NCBI RefSeq assembly: GCF_000018045.1
Contig: NC_009792.1
Span: forward strand, 1,860,001-1,924,000
From: Citrobacter koseri ATCC BAA-895
GTDB taxonomy: Bacteria > Pseudomonadota > Gammaproteobacteria > Enterobacterales > Enterobacteriaceae
DNA length: 64,000 nucleotides
Direction: 5' to 3'
This document shows positions 51,634 to 60,206 of the stretch, piece by piece. Under the pieces are notes generated by a model. It had not been told where the DNA came from, did not search any database, and was given only the letters and a program-made list of their open reading frames with translations. A program made the translations under genes and the position numbers. Numbering within the stretch: position 1 is the stretch's first letter; each line of letters opens with the position of its first letter.

Positions 51634-53516
51634 GGCGTAACTCCTTTCGCATCGCGCAACGTTTGCAGCACCGCATCGCGCGTCAGCAGCGTGGGCAATG
51701 ACTGACCCTGCGGTAAACCGGGGCCATAAATCTGGTTAAACGGCACAGCCACCTGGCCGCGTTTTTTCAAAAAGTCGGTGATGTCATCCGCAGGCAGCGT
51801 CCAGTCGCCGCGCAATGCGACAACATCCGGCTGTTGCAGCGCATCCTGTATCTCTTCTCGCTGTAACACGTTGTACTTATTGACCTTGCAGGTAATGCAC
51901 CACTCAGCGGTAACGTCAATGAATACGCGTTTGTGCTGCGCAAGCGCGTCCTGGATCGCCTGTTCGCTCAACGGCTGCCAGACGACGCGCTCTTTCGCCG
52001 GGCTGCTTGTCGCGTATCCCAGATGCGGCAGCAGGAGCGTCGCCAGCCAGATTGCCGAACCGAGCATCATAACGCCCAGTACGCGCCGCAATCCGTTCAT
52101 CCAGCGTCCGGGGCGCGGCAGGCGCAGCGCCAGACCAGGGCGTAGCGCGACAAACAGCCACGGCAGGCTCATCCCCACCCCGAGCGCCAGAAACAGCCCC
52201 CATAACACCGGGAAGGAGGCCGTCAACGCCACCGCAACGGCCGTCCCGAGAAACGGCGCGCTGCACGGCGTCGCCAGCAGCGTGGCAAACGCGCCCTGCC
52301 AGAAATGACCGGCCATCCCGTTGCCGCCGTGGGTGGCAAGTCGGGTCGTCATCGCGGAAGGCAGACGGAATTCAAACAGCCCGAACAGGCTGGCGCTGAA
52401 GATCAACATCACCAGCACCATAAACCCGATAAACCACGGACTCTGGAACTGAATGCCCCACCCGAGCGCCTGATGGGTCAGCCGCAGAACGGTCATTAGC
52501 ATCGCCAGCGCCATAAAAGAGGCAATAATCCCGGCAACCGACGCCAGAAACTGCCGCCGTATCCGCTGACGACTTTTCTCTTCGACGAGCAGAATCGAGC
52601 CGAGCTTCATCCCCAGCACGGGCAGCACGCAGGGCATCAGGTTGAGAATTAACCCACCCGCCAGCGCCATCAACATCACCTGCCAGAGCGGCAGTTCGGC
52701 GCTATCGGCCATTTTTGCCGTCGTACTGCCGATCGCCAGGGTGCTTTCCTGAGCCACGCCGTCATTCGCCAGTACCAGCGTGACCGTTTGACCACGCAAA
52801 TCGGGCGCCCCTTCTCCCCAGCCATCGCTGACAGGAACCGTCGCCAGCAGTTTTTCGCCCTCAACACGCAGTTGCGGCTTGCCAAAATCAGCGTTATCAA
52901 CGGCGTCGAGAAACAATGCTGGCGATGACCAGCCTCCGGCACGCGTAGCTTCAACCACCAGCGCACCAGGACGAGCGCCCACGCTGAGCGTCTGCGTCAG
53001 CCCCCGGGAGAGCGGGATCTGCCCCATCGCCTGGGCATAGTCATGCGCGAACGCCGGGTCATGCGCCGAAGGTTTGAGGGTAAAGGGGTAATCGGTCAAC
53101 AGGCAGACATTGCTGCAAGTAGACAAGGTCAGCACACCGCTGAGCATCGCGGGTGACGGACCGCGAACCGTCATCGGGAAGGTCACGCGGTGGTGATAAC
53201 CCTGAGTGGTCATACCGGCGACGTCAAAGCGCGACGGCGTCGGCCAGAACCAGTCAACCGCAGGCATATTTTCTTTCCAGGCAACGGCGGGCGCCACGCC
53301 CCCCTCCCCCGGCGAACGCCAGTAGGTTTTCCAGCCGTTTTCCAGTTTTACATCCAACAGTAACCGGGTTTCGCCTTCCGGGGACGTGTCCGCGCGCAGG
53401 CGGACGCTGGCATGGTCGTTATCCGGCGAGCGCAGCCAGCCGCTTTCTGCCGCCCACGAGACGGGCAGCCATAGCAATAACAGACAGCACAAAGTCTGCC
53501 TGAAAACAGTGATCAT
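51630..53516 (-). CDS. scsB: ScsB, DsbD-like membrane thiol reductase
   Basis: The 628-residue protein has a signal peptide, a large N-terminal periplasmic domain containing a cysteine pair in LSTCSNVCLLTDYPF, about eight TM helices with redox cysteines (LNLMPCVLPVLG and LLATPCSAPFLG), and a C-terminal thioredoxin domain with CITC (AEWCITCKVNKYNVL). It passes electrons from cytoplasmic thioredoxin to periplasmic ScsC and ScsD. It is the second gene of scsABCD. Confidence 0.95.
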   Translation of the reverse strand: MITVFRQTLCCLLLLWLPVSWAAESGWLRSPDNDHASVRLRADTSPEGETRLLLDVKLENGWKTYWRSPGEGGVAPAVAWKENMPAVDWFWPTPSRFDVAGMTTQGYHHRVTFPMTVRGPSPAMLSGVLTLSTCSNVCLLTDYPFTLKPSAHDPAFAHDYAQAMGQIPLSRGLTQTLSVGARPGALVVEATRAGGWSSPALFLDAVDNADFGKPQLRVEGEKLLATVPVSDGWGEGAPDLRGQTVTLVLANDGVAQESTLAIGSTTAKMADSAELPLWQVMLMALAGGLILNLMPCVLPVLGMKLGSILLVEEKSRQRIRRQFLASVAGIIASFMALAMLMTVLRLTHQALGWGIQFQSPWFIGFMVLVMLIFSASLFGLFEFRLPSAMTTRLATHGGNGMAGHFWQGAFATLLATPCSAPFLGTAVAVALTASFPVLWGLFLALGVGMSLPWLFVALRPGLALRLPRPGRWMNGLRRVLGVMMLGSAIWLATLLLPHLGYATSSPAKERVVWQPLSEQAIQDALAQHKRVFIDVTAEWCITCKVNKYNVLQREEIQDALQQPDVVALRGDWTLPADDITDFLKKRGQVAVPFNQIYGPGLPQGQSLPTLLTRDAVLQTLRDAKGVTP

Positions 53517-53564
53517 ATTTTTTCTCCGTGAACAGGTAATTAACAGTCAGCAACGGCCAGACTG

Positions 53565-53930
53565 TCATTCACGGAATACGCAGAAGCGTAGATGGACTCT
53601 GAGTGTGGGAGGCGAGATTGCTCGCGGTGGAAAGAATGGCAGGCGTACGGCGCGTACGGGCGCCAGCAGGGACAACAACAGACACAGCGCGAGAATCGCC
53701 CCTTCAAACAGCACGGGCGGCGCGGCAAGCAATGATTTCGCGCTGAGTTCGCATGGCGTCACGGGCGAGGCATCATCAGCAGACGAGCTATCCGCCTGAG
53801 TGACGACCACCGTCGCGGCTGGCGCCATCTGCAAGGCGTGCAGACCCGCCATGCGCTGCGCGGTGCACACTATCACCACAACACATGCCAGGCAGAGGAA
53901 CCACCATCCCAGTTGTTGACGTTTCGCCAT
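53565..53930 (-). CDS. scsA: ScsA, suppressor of copper sensitivity membrane protein
   Basis: This 121-residue protein closely matches Salmonella ScsA: an N-terminal TM helix (LGWWFLCLACVVVIVCTAQR), a periplasmic segment, and a second TM helix (LFEGAILALCLLLSLLAPV). It ends RVHLRFCVFRE. Its function is unknown beyond the copper phenotype of the operon. It is the first gene; 48 bp separate it from scsB. The promoter should lie in the 229 bp shared with divergent cbpA. Confidence 0.92.
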   Translation of the reverse strand: MAKRQQLGWWFLCLACVVVIVCTAQRMAGLHALQMAPAATVVVTQADSSSADDASPVTPCELSAKSLLAAPPVLFEGAILALCLLLSLLAPVRAVRLPFFPPRAISPPTLRVHLRFCVFRE

Positions 53931-54159
53931 GACATCCTCACTGATTGACGCGAGCTATCTTAGCCACTGACAAGGTTTTAGCAACCTTTGCGCTGTAAAG
54001 TTATGTCGGCGTCGCCCCGCTCATTACAGGCGAAACGCATTAGTTTTAATAATGATTTTGCTGTTTTCATACGCATCTTTCGGGTTTACCCTACACTTAA
54101 CAACGATGACTTTTCCGGGGATTCCCTGCCGTATGTATTGATTTACGCGAGATAACGCT

Positions 54160-55080
54160 ATGGAATTAAAGGATTATTACGCCATTATGGGCGTGAAACC
54201 GACGGACGATCTCAAGACTATCAAGACCGCCTACCGCCGACTGGCCCGCAAATACCATCCTGATGTCAGCAAAGAGCCTGATGCCGAAGCCCGCTTTAAA
54301 GAAGTGGCGGAAGCATGGGAAGTGCTGAGTGATGAACAGCGCCGCGCCGAATACGACCAGTTGTGGCAACATCGCAACGATCCGCAGTTCAACCGACAGT
54401 TCCAGCAGGGCGAAGGCCAGAGTTATAACGCCGAAGATTTTGACGACATTTTCTCGTCCATCTTTGGGCAACACGGCCAACAATCCCGCCAGCGTCAGGC
54501 GACGCGCGGCCACGATATTGAGATTGAAGTGGCGGTATTCCTGGAGGAAACCCTTGCCGAACACAGCCGGACGATCAGCTATAACTTGCCGGTGTATAAC
54601 GCGTTCGGTCTTGTGGAGCGTGAGATCCCTAAAACGCTGAATGTGAAGATTCCCGCAGGCGTTGGCAACGGCCAGCGCATTCGTCTGAAAGGCCAGGGAA
54701 CGCCGGGGGAAAACGGCGGGCCGAATGGCGATCTGTGGTTAGTGATTCATATCGCGCCACATCCTCTGTTTGATATCGTCAATCAGGATCTGGAGATTGT
54801 GGTTCCTCTCGCCCCATGGGAGGCCGCGCTGGGCGCGAAGGTCGCCGTACCAACGCTAAAAGAGAAGATTCTGCTGACCATCCCGCCAGGCAGTCAGGCC
54901 GGACAGCGCCTGCGCATCAGAGGCAAAGGCCTGGTCAGCAAAAAACACACGGGCGATCTGTACGCTGTGATCAAAATCGTGATGCCGCCGAAACCCGACG
55001 ACAGTGCCACAGCCCTGTGGCAGCAACTGGCGGACGCGCAGTCCTCCTTTGATCCACGCAAAGAGTGGGGGAAAGCATAA
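54160..55080 (+). CDS. cbpA: CbpA, curved-DNA-binding DnaJ-like co-chaperone
   Basis: The 306-residue protein has an N-terminal J domain (MELKDYYAIMGVKPTDDLKT ... with HPD in KYHPDVSKEPD), a linker with Gly/Gln-rich sequence and two DnaJ C-terminal beta domains. It lacks a zinc finger. CbpA stimulates DnaK and compacts DNA in stationary phase. It overlaps cbpM (TAATG), which encodes its specific inhibitor. Confidence 0.96.
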   Translation: MELKDYYAIMGVKPTDDLKTIKTAYRRLARKYHPDVSKEPDAEARFKEVAEAWEVLSDEQRRAEYDQLWQHRNDPQFNRQFQQGEGQSYNAEDFDDIFSSIFGQHGQQSRQRQATRGHDIEIEVAVFLEETLAEHSRTISYNLPVYNAFGLVEREIPKTLNVKIPAGVGNGQRIRLKGQGTPGENGGPNGDLWLVIHIAPHPLFDIVNQDLEIVVPLAPWEAALGAKVAVPTLKEKILLTIPPGSQAGQRLRIRGKGLVSKKHTGDLYAVIKIVMPPKPDDSATALWQQLADAQSSFDPRKEWGKA

Positions 55081-55385
55081 TGGTTAACGTAACCGTCACC
55101 TTTACAATTACCGAATTTTGCCTGCATACCGGGGTTTCGGAGGAAGAGCTTAACGAAATTGTCGGGCTTGGGGTGATCGAGCCCTGCGAGAACGAAACCG
55201 CATCCTGGTTATTTGACGATCATGCGGCGATCGTCGTGCAGCGTGCTTTACGCTTGCGCCAGGAGCTGGCGCTGGACTGGCCGGGCATCGCAATGACGCT
55301 GACCTTGCTGGAAGAAAATGACCGGCTACGCCAGGAAAACCGCTTGCTGATACAGCGTCTTTCCCGCTTTATCAAACACCCATAA
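55080..55385 (+). CDS. cbpM: CbpM, CbpA modulator
   Basis: The 101-residue protein starts MVNVTVTFTITEFCLHTGV at ATG 55080, using the last A of the cbpA stop. It has a MerR-like HTH N-terminus and a coiled-coil C-terminus (LTLLEENDRLRQENRLLIQR). CbpM binds the CbpA J domain and blocks its DnaK and DNA functions. Translational coupling fixes the ratio of the two proteins. Confidence 0.95.
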   Translation: MVNVTVTFTITEFCLHTGVSEEELNEIVGLGVIEPCENETASWLFDDHAAIVVQRALRLRQELALDWPGIAMTLTLLEENDRLRQENRLLIQRLSRFIKHP

Positions 55386-55395
55386 AATAATAAAC

Positions 55396-55428
55396 GGGGG
55401 TTGGCACACTGCCCACCCCCTTATTTTT
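55396..55428 (+). terminator. Intrinsic terminator of cbpAM
   Basis: GGGGGTTGGC/GCCCACCCCC with a short loop and a small bulge is followed by TTATTTTTA. Confidence 0.8.
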
Positions 55429-55524
55429 ATCACCGCGATACGGTAAAAAACTCACATTAACGTCACAGGGAAGCTGCTGGCCGCAACGGTTAAACCTTGC
55501 AGCCTTTTCCATTCTTTCGGCTGG

Positions 55525-55866
55525 TCACGCGACTTTCTTTTCTTGTTTCTGACGTTCCGCAAGAAAATCGCTCGCCGTAATCACCCTGCTCATCTCTACC
55601 TGAAGGCGGGCATTGTTTTCAGTTTCCCATACATCTACAGCAGTTTGCAGGTTCATCCAGAACTCTACAGAGGTATCGAAAACTTTAGACAGGCGAAAAG
55701 CCATGTCAGTCGTGAGTTTACGATTGTTGTTAACCAATGCGCTGGCGGTATTACGATGCACCTGCAACATTTCCGCGAGATCATTAATTTTGAGGTCAAG
55801 CGGTTCCAGGTATTCATACAGAAGGATATCACCAACTGTCGTGGGTTTTCTGGTTGCCTGGTTCAT
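55525..55866 (-). CDS. higA: HigA-type antitoxin
   Basis: This 113-residue XRE-family protein has an HTH at about 25-65 (KINDLAEMLQVHRNTASALV ... NNNRKLTTDMAFRLSKVFDTS) and the HigA/VapI signature EFWMNLQTAVDVWE. Such antitoxins neutralise a HigB RNase and repress their own promoter. Here it follows the toxin gene by 87 bp, longer than the usual few bases, so it may have its own promoter too. Confidence 0.88.
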   Translation of the reverse strand: MNQATRKPTTVGDILLYEYLEPLDLKINDLAEMLQVHRNTASALVNNNRKLTTDMAFRLSKVFDTSVEFWMNLQTAVDVWETENNARLQVEMSRVITASDFLAERQKQEKKVA

Positions 55867-55953
55867 GAGTTAGTCCATCCATTTTGAGGGCAATTAAGCC
55901 GCTGACTCGGCTTAACCTTGTACAAATGGCTAAGCCGATAGTTTCACGCTTGT

Positions 55954-56259
55954 TTAATACTCATGTGGATCAAGGTAGAGGTCTTGTGCCTTGCCGTTCA
56001 CCCATTTGAATATCAAACGATATTGCTTGTTAACTCTTATCGAAGAATATTCCTGCAATTTACCTTCCAGTTCTTCGTATCTGTTACCCGGCGGTGACTT
56101 CAAATCCTTGTAGCTAACTGCCGCGTTTATGATATCGAGCTTACGGGCCAATGCTGAATGTATATCCGGGGGAATTTTCTTATGTGGTGCAGAGTACATA
56201 AAAAAATCATCCAGCCACTGGTCACGGAAGTCTTCAATACTGACAAGTTTCTTTGGCAT
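55954..56259 (-). CDS. higB: HigB-type toxin (RelE/ParE fold mRNA interferase)
   Basis: This 101-residue protein has the HigB pattern: a LARKLDIINAA helix, DLKSPPGNRYEELEGKL, and the catalytic-face segment SIRVNKQYRLIFKWVNGKA, with a DLYLDPHEY tail. It is predicted to cleave ribosome-bound mRNA. The N-terminal ~35 residues (MPKKLVSIEDFRDQWLDDFF) extend beyond the usual ~90-residue form. Toxin-first gene order is the HigBA hallmark. The pair sits where torSTRCAD would be in E. coli. Confidence 0.88.
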   Translation of the reverse strand: MPKKLVSIEDFRDQWLDDFFMYSAPHKKIPPDIHSALARKLDIINAAVSYKDLKSPPGNRYEELEGKLQEYSSIRVNKQYRLIFKWVNGKAQDLYLDPHEY

Positions 56260-56487
56260 TCCAGGTTGCCTTCCGTTTCCTCAGGACAGGAACATTGTAA
56301 CGCACATATGCACTGTGCACAAGTGCATCCATTTTAACTCAACTCCAAAAGCAGACGCTCGCAAAACTGCTCCATCGTCATTATTCCGTGGCAAAAGCCG
56401 TTAATCCGATATAAATCAAATCCTGCCCCCGGGAACCGCCGTAGCATAGTGGCATTCTGAATACATGTTCACAGGGAAATAAAGATC

Positions 56488-57594
56488 ATGGGTGGGATGA
56501 AAAGAACGCGCTGGCAGCGTCGACCAGGCACCATCGGCGGTAAATTGCCGTGGAATGACTGGCGAAATGCATCGACCTGGCGCAGGGCGACACAATTTCT
56601 GCTCCTGCTGATCAATATTTATATTGGCATCACATTCTATTTTTGGGTCCGGTATTACGAAACTGCCGCCGCCAGCGTTTATGTCCCCAGACCCGGTGGT
56701 ATTGAAGGCTGGCTTCCTGTCGCCGGTTTGATGAACATCCGATACACCTGGGAAACCGGTCTGCTCCCTCCTGTTCACGCCGCCTCCATGCTGCTTCTGG
56801 TTGCATTTATCGTCATCAGCCTGCTGCTAAAAAAATCTTTTTGCTCATGGCTGTGCCCTGTTGGCGCGTTGTCAGAGCTGATCGGTAAACTCGGAGGAAC
56901 GCTCTTTGGCCCGGCGATTGCCCTGCCCCGCTGGCTGGATATTCCCCTGCGCGGTCTGAAATATCTGTTATTGAGCTTTTTTCTTTATATCGCGTTATCC
57001 ATGCCTGCACAGGGTATTCAGATGTTCCTGATGTCAGCTTATGGCATTATTATCGACGTTAAAATGCTCGATTTTTTCCGCAATATTGGAACAACCACGC
57101 TTATCTGCGTCATATTTTTCGCCGTCGCCAGCTTATTTATTCGTCATTTCTGGTGTCGTTATCTGTGCCCTTACGGCGCTCTGCTTGGTCTGTTTTCGTT
57201 TTTTTCTCCCTTTAAAATCCGCCGCAATGCCGACAGCTGTATTGATTGTGGAAAGTGCGCTCAAAATTGTCCCTCCCGTATCCCGGTAGACACGCTGATT
57301 CAGGTCAGAACCGTTGAATGCACAGGCTGCATGACCTGCGTGGAGTCCTGCCCGGTTGCCTCAACGCTCAACTTTTCACTACGCACGCCTTCTGGCGCGC
57401 CGGAAGGAAAACGCGAGGCGATAAAACCGTTATGGCGACAGGCCGCGCTCTCGGGCGTCGCCATGACAATATTGATACTCGGGATACTTTTTGCCGCTAT
57501 CGCGATTGCGATGTATGCCGGCGCCTGGGATAGCCCGGTGCCGGAGCATCTTTACTTCCGCTTAATTCCCCAGGCGAGGATGATTGGGCATTAG
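56488..57594 (+). CDS. yccM: YccM, NapH-like 4Fe-4S membrane protein
   Basis: The 368-residue protein starts MGGMKRTRWQRRPGTIGGKL. It has about five TM helices, with two CxxxCP motifs after helices (CSWLCPVGA and CRYLCPYGA), then two 4Fe-4S clusters: CIDCGKCAQNCP and CTGCMTCVESCP. It is of the NapH/NosR/RdxA type and probably moves electrons from quinol or flavin to a periplasmic acceptor. Its partner is unknown. In E. coli it is next to torS; here torSTRCAD is absent. It is convergent with the sulfonate-type operon. Confidence 0.92.
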   Translation: MGGMKRTRWQRRPGTIGGKLPWNDWRNASTWRRATQFLLLLINIYIGITFYFWVRYYETAAASVYVPRPGGIEGWLPVAGLMNIRYTWETGLLPPVHAASMLLLVAFIVISLLLKKSFCSWLCPVGALSELIGKLGGTLFGPAIALPRWLDIPLRGLKYLLLSFFLYIALSMPAQGIQMFLMSAYGIIIDVKMLDFFRNIGTTTLICVIFFAVASLFIRHFWCRYLCPYGALLGLFSFFSPFKIRRNADSCIDCGKCAQNCPSRIPVDTLIQVRTVECTGCMTCVESCPVASTLNFSLRTPSGAPEGKREAIKPLWRQAALSGVAMTILILGILFAAIAIAMYAGAWDSPVPEHLYFRLIPQARMIGH

Positions 57595-57627
57595 TTAAGA
57601 AATAACGCGCCTACGCTGGCGGTGTTT

Positions 57628-58404
57628 TCATCCTAAATGGCGCTTCGCCTCCTGGCGCACCCGGTGCAGTACGTGATGTTTGATCCCACTGTAAGCCGGG
57701 TGTTCAGCCAGGGTTTCGATATCGCGTTCGCGGCCAAAAGGCAGGATGACCTCCTCAACAATTTTTCCAGGCTTCGCCGACATAATCAGAATACGATCGG
57801 CCAGAAACAGCGCCTCTTCTACGTCGTGAGTCACAAACAGCAGCGTGGTGCCGGTGGCAAGCCAGGCATCGCGCAGGAGTTCCTGCATCATCAGACGCGT
57901 TTGCGCATCCAGCGCGCCGAACGGTTCATCGAGTAGCAACACTTCCGGCTCCGGCAGCCAGGCGCGGGCCAGCGCCACGCGCTGTTTCATCCCGCCGGAG
58001 AGTTGCCAGGGCGCATGATGTTCAAAGCCTTTCAGCCCTACCCGCGTCAGCCAGTCCAGCGCCTGGGCGTTGACCTCATCTTTGTGGTATTTCCCCAGCC
58101 GTGGGCCAAAGGTGACGTTTTCCAGAACCGACAGCCAGGGAAACAAATTTGGCTGCTGGAAGATCATTCCCCGGTCTGGCCCTGGCAGCTTCACTGTCTT
58201 TCCGCCTGCCGCTACGCGCCCGCGATCCGGCTTGTTGAATCCGGCGACCAGATTCAGGATCGTGGACTTCCCGCAGCCGGACGGCCCCAACAGAACAACA
58301 AACTCCCCTTTCTCCAGAGACAGGCTGATATCGTCCAGCACCGTGAACGGCTGCGGTTTTGCCGCAAAAGAGAGCGATACGTTTTCCAGTGTGATGGCAC
58401 TCAT
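57628..58404 (-). CDS. TauB/SsuB-like ABC transporter ATPase
   Basis: The 258-residue nitrate/sulfonate/taurine-type ATPase has Walker A GPSGCGKST, signature LSGGMKQR, Walker B VLLLDEPFGALD and the switch His in FVTHDVEEA. It energises uptake with the adjacent permease and binding protein. It is the last gene of the operon and overlaps the permease gene by one base. The substrate cannot be read from the ATPase alone. Confidence 0.93.
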   Translation of the reverse strand: MSAITLENVSLSFAAKPQPFTVLDDISLSLEKGEFVVLLGPSGCGKSTILNLVAGFNKPDRGRVAAGGKTVKLPGPDRGMIFQQPNLFPWLSVLENVTFGPRLGKYHKDEVNAQALDWLTRVGLKGFEHHAPWQLSGGMKQRVALARAWLPEPEVLLLDEPFGALDAQTRLMMQELLRDAWLATGTTLLFVTHDVEEALFLADRILIMSAKPGKIVEEVILPFGRERDIETLAEHPAYSGIKHHVLHRVRQEAKRHLG

Positions 58405-59174
58405 TACTCTTTCCCCGCCCAGGGCACAAAAAAGCGTTGCAGCCCCAGCAGCAATAAATCCAGTAAATAGCCGATACCGCCGAGCAGCAGAATCCCCAGC
58501 ATCACGATATCGGTTCGCAGATACGAGCTGGCGTTAACCACCATCCAGCCGAGACCCGAACTGGCCGCCACCATTTCCGCCGCGATGAGCGATGTCCAGC
58601 CGATCCCTATCGACAGCCTGACGGTGGTAAACAGTTCCGGCAGCGCATCCGGCAACACCACGCGCAGAAAAATCTGTTTGCGCGACGCGCCGAGCGTTTG
58701 CGCCACACGAATACGCGAGCGACCAATACGATCGACCGCAGCAGATGCCCCCACGACCACGCTCAGGAAGGTGGCGATGAAGATCAGAAAGAACTTCGAC
58801 GCCTCACCGATCCCCAGCCAGACGACCGCCAGCGGAATAAGCGCAATCTTGGGTAGCGGGCGCAAAAACTGCACGAACGGATTCAGTACCGCCGCCAGAC
58901 CTTCCGACAACCCCATCAGCAACCCCAGGGGGATGCCGATGAGAATTGCCACAGAAAAAGCGCTTAGGGCCCGGGCCAGGCTGACTGCGACATGCTCCCA
59001 CAACGGCACCTGACGATAACCATCAGCCAACAGCTCTTCGGTTGTCAGACCGATATCCTGTAGCGACGGCAGCAGCAGCGGGTCCACCCATTGCCGCATC
59101 GTCGCCACTTGCCAGACGATAAAGAAAATAGCCACCGAAACGACGCTGATGGCGATGTGATAACTCAATCTCAT
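58404..59174 (-). CDS. TauC/SsuC-like ABC permease
   Basis: The 256-residue permease has about six TM helices and the cytoplasmic EAA loop (RIRVAQTLGASRKQIFLRVV) that docks the ATPase. It belongs to the sulfonate/nitrate/taurine (NitT/TauT) group. It overlaps the binding-protein gene by 4 bp. Partners are the ATPase downstream and the solute-binding protein upstream. Confidence 0.93.
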   Translation of the reverse strand: MRLSYHIAISVVSVAIFFIVWQVATMRQWVDPLLLPSLQDIGLTTEELLADGYRQVPLWEHVAVSLARALSAFSVAILIGIPLGLLMGLSEGLAAVLNPFVQFLRPLPKIALIPLAVVWLGIGEASKFFLIFIATFLSVVVGASAAVDRIGRSRIRVAQTLGASRKQIFLRVVLPDALPELFTTVRLSIGIGWTSLIAAEMVAASSGLGWMVVNASSYLRTDIVMLGILLLGGIGYLLDLLLLGLQRFFVPWAGKE

Positions 59175-60178
59175 TGCGCTGCTACCGCCGCGTCACGGAT
59201 GTAGCGGGAGTTAATGGCGCTGTCCCAGTTCGCCGGGATATCACGTTTGCGGATCTCGCCAATCCCCGCCAGGAAGTCAGAGGTTTTGGTCAGCGCTTTA
59301 CCAATACCGCTGTCAGTCGTCTGGGTTCCATTGCCAAGCCAGTCCGCCGTACCCTGCTGCGTCAGGGTTGGGTATTCCAGCCCACCCAACGTATTCACGG
59401 CAGTCGTCACCGGCGCGCCCACCTCTTTCGCCACAATCGCCGCCGCGCGTTCCGGGTCTTTCTTAAACTCATCAACTTTTTCCTGATGAACGCGCAGGAA
59501 CGCGCTGACGGTTTGCGGATACTGTTCGGCAAAGGCTTTACGCACGACGTAGTTGTTGTAAATCAGGTAGCCGTCCTTTTGCAGATCTTTGGTCGCGAAT
59601 ACCTGATGCCCGCCGGAGGCTTCAAGTTCCTGAGCAAACGGCGCCCAGACATAGCCCGCGTCGATATCGCCGCGTTTCCAGGCCGCGACCATTTCCGCCG
59701 GACGCAGCGGCAATAAGGTTATTTTGCTGCGATCGAGATGGTTAACGCTGATGGCGGCTTCAAGCGCATATTGCGCCGTCGAGTTTGGCGGATAGGCTAC
59801 GCGTTTGCCTTCAATATCGTTAATACGGGTAATGCCGTCTTTACCAATTAAACGCTCGTAGCTGGCAATCACCCCGGAGACGCCGACAATCTCCACCGGC
59901 AGTTTTCTGACAATGCCTGCCGTTGCCGGGCTGGAGCCGAAATTGGCAATATCAATCGCGTTACTGGCAAAATAATTTAACGCATCCGCACCGGACGCAA
60001 ATTGCACCCATTTGACCTTGCTGTGTAAAGCGTTATCCAGAGAACCATCGGCTTTTGCCAGCATCAGCACCTGAGAACCGCCGCTGTATGCCACGCGGAC
60101 TTCTGCGGGTGTTTCGGCAACGCTGGTATTGACCCACAGGCCACCCGCTGCAAGTAATACGCAGAGACTTTTTTTCAT
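59171..60178 (-). CDS. TauA-like periplasmic solute-binding protein
   Basis: The 335-residue protein has a signal peptide (MKKSLCVLLAAGGLWVNTSVA). The mature domain has the TauA-type course: FASGADALNYFASNAIDIANFGSSP, YERLIGKDGI, and WAPFAQELEASGG with a C-terminal GNGTQTTDSG. It resembles taurine-binding TauA more than SsuA. With the enzymes upstream a sulfonated amino acid such as cysteate is a plausible ligand (inference). A 28-bp gap separates it from the racemase-like gene. Confidence 0.9.
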   Translation of the reverse strand: MKKSLCVLLAAGGLWVNTSVAETPAEVRVAYSGGSQVLMLAKADGSLDNALHSKVKWVQFASGADALNYFASNAIDIANFGSSPATAGIVRKLPVEIVGVSGVIASYERLIGKDGITRINDIEGKRVAYPPNSTAQYALEAAISVNHLDRSKITLLPLRPAEMVAAWKRGDIDAGYVWAPFAQELEASGGHQVFATKDLQKDGYLIYNNYVVRKAFAEQYPQTVSAFLRVHQEKVDEFKKDPERAAAIVAKEVGAPVTTAVNTLGGLEYPTLTQQGTADWLGNGTQTTDSGIGKALTKTSDFLAGIGEIRKRDIPANWDSAINSRYIRDAAVAAQ

Positions 60179-60206
60179 TTAATTTATCCTTTAAATAATA
60201 ACGTTA

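Noticed and set aside
57628..60178. Simple taurine (tauABC) operon
   Set aside because: No tauD-type dioxygenase is present, and the enzymes in the operon act on amino or hydroxy acids, so taurine is not the best-supported substrate.
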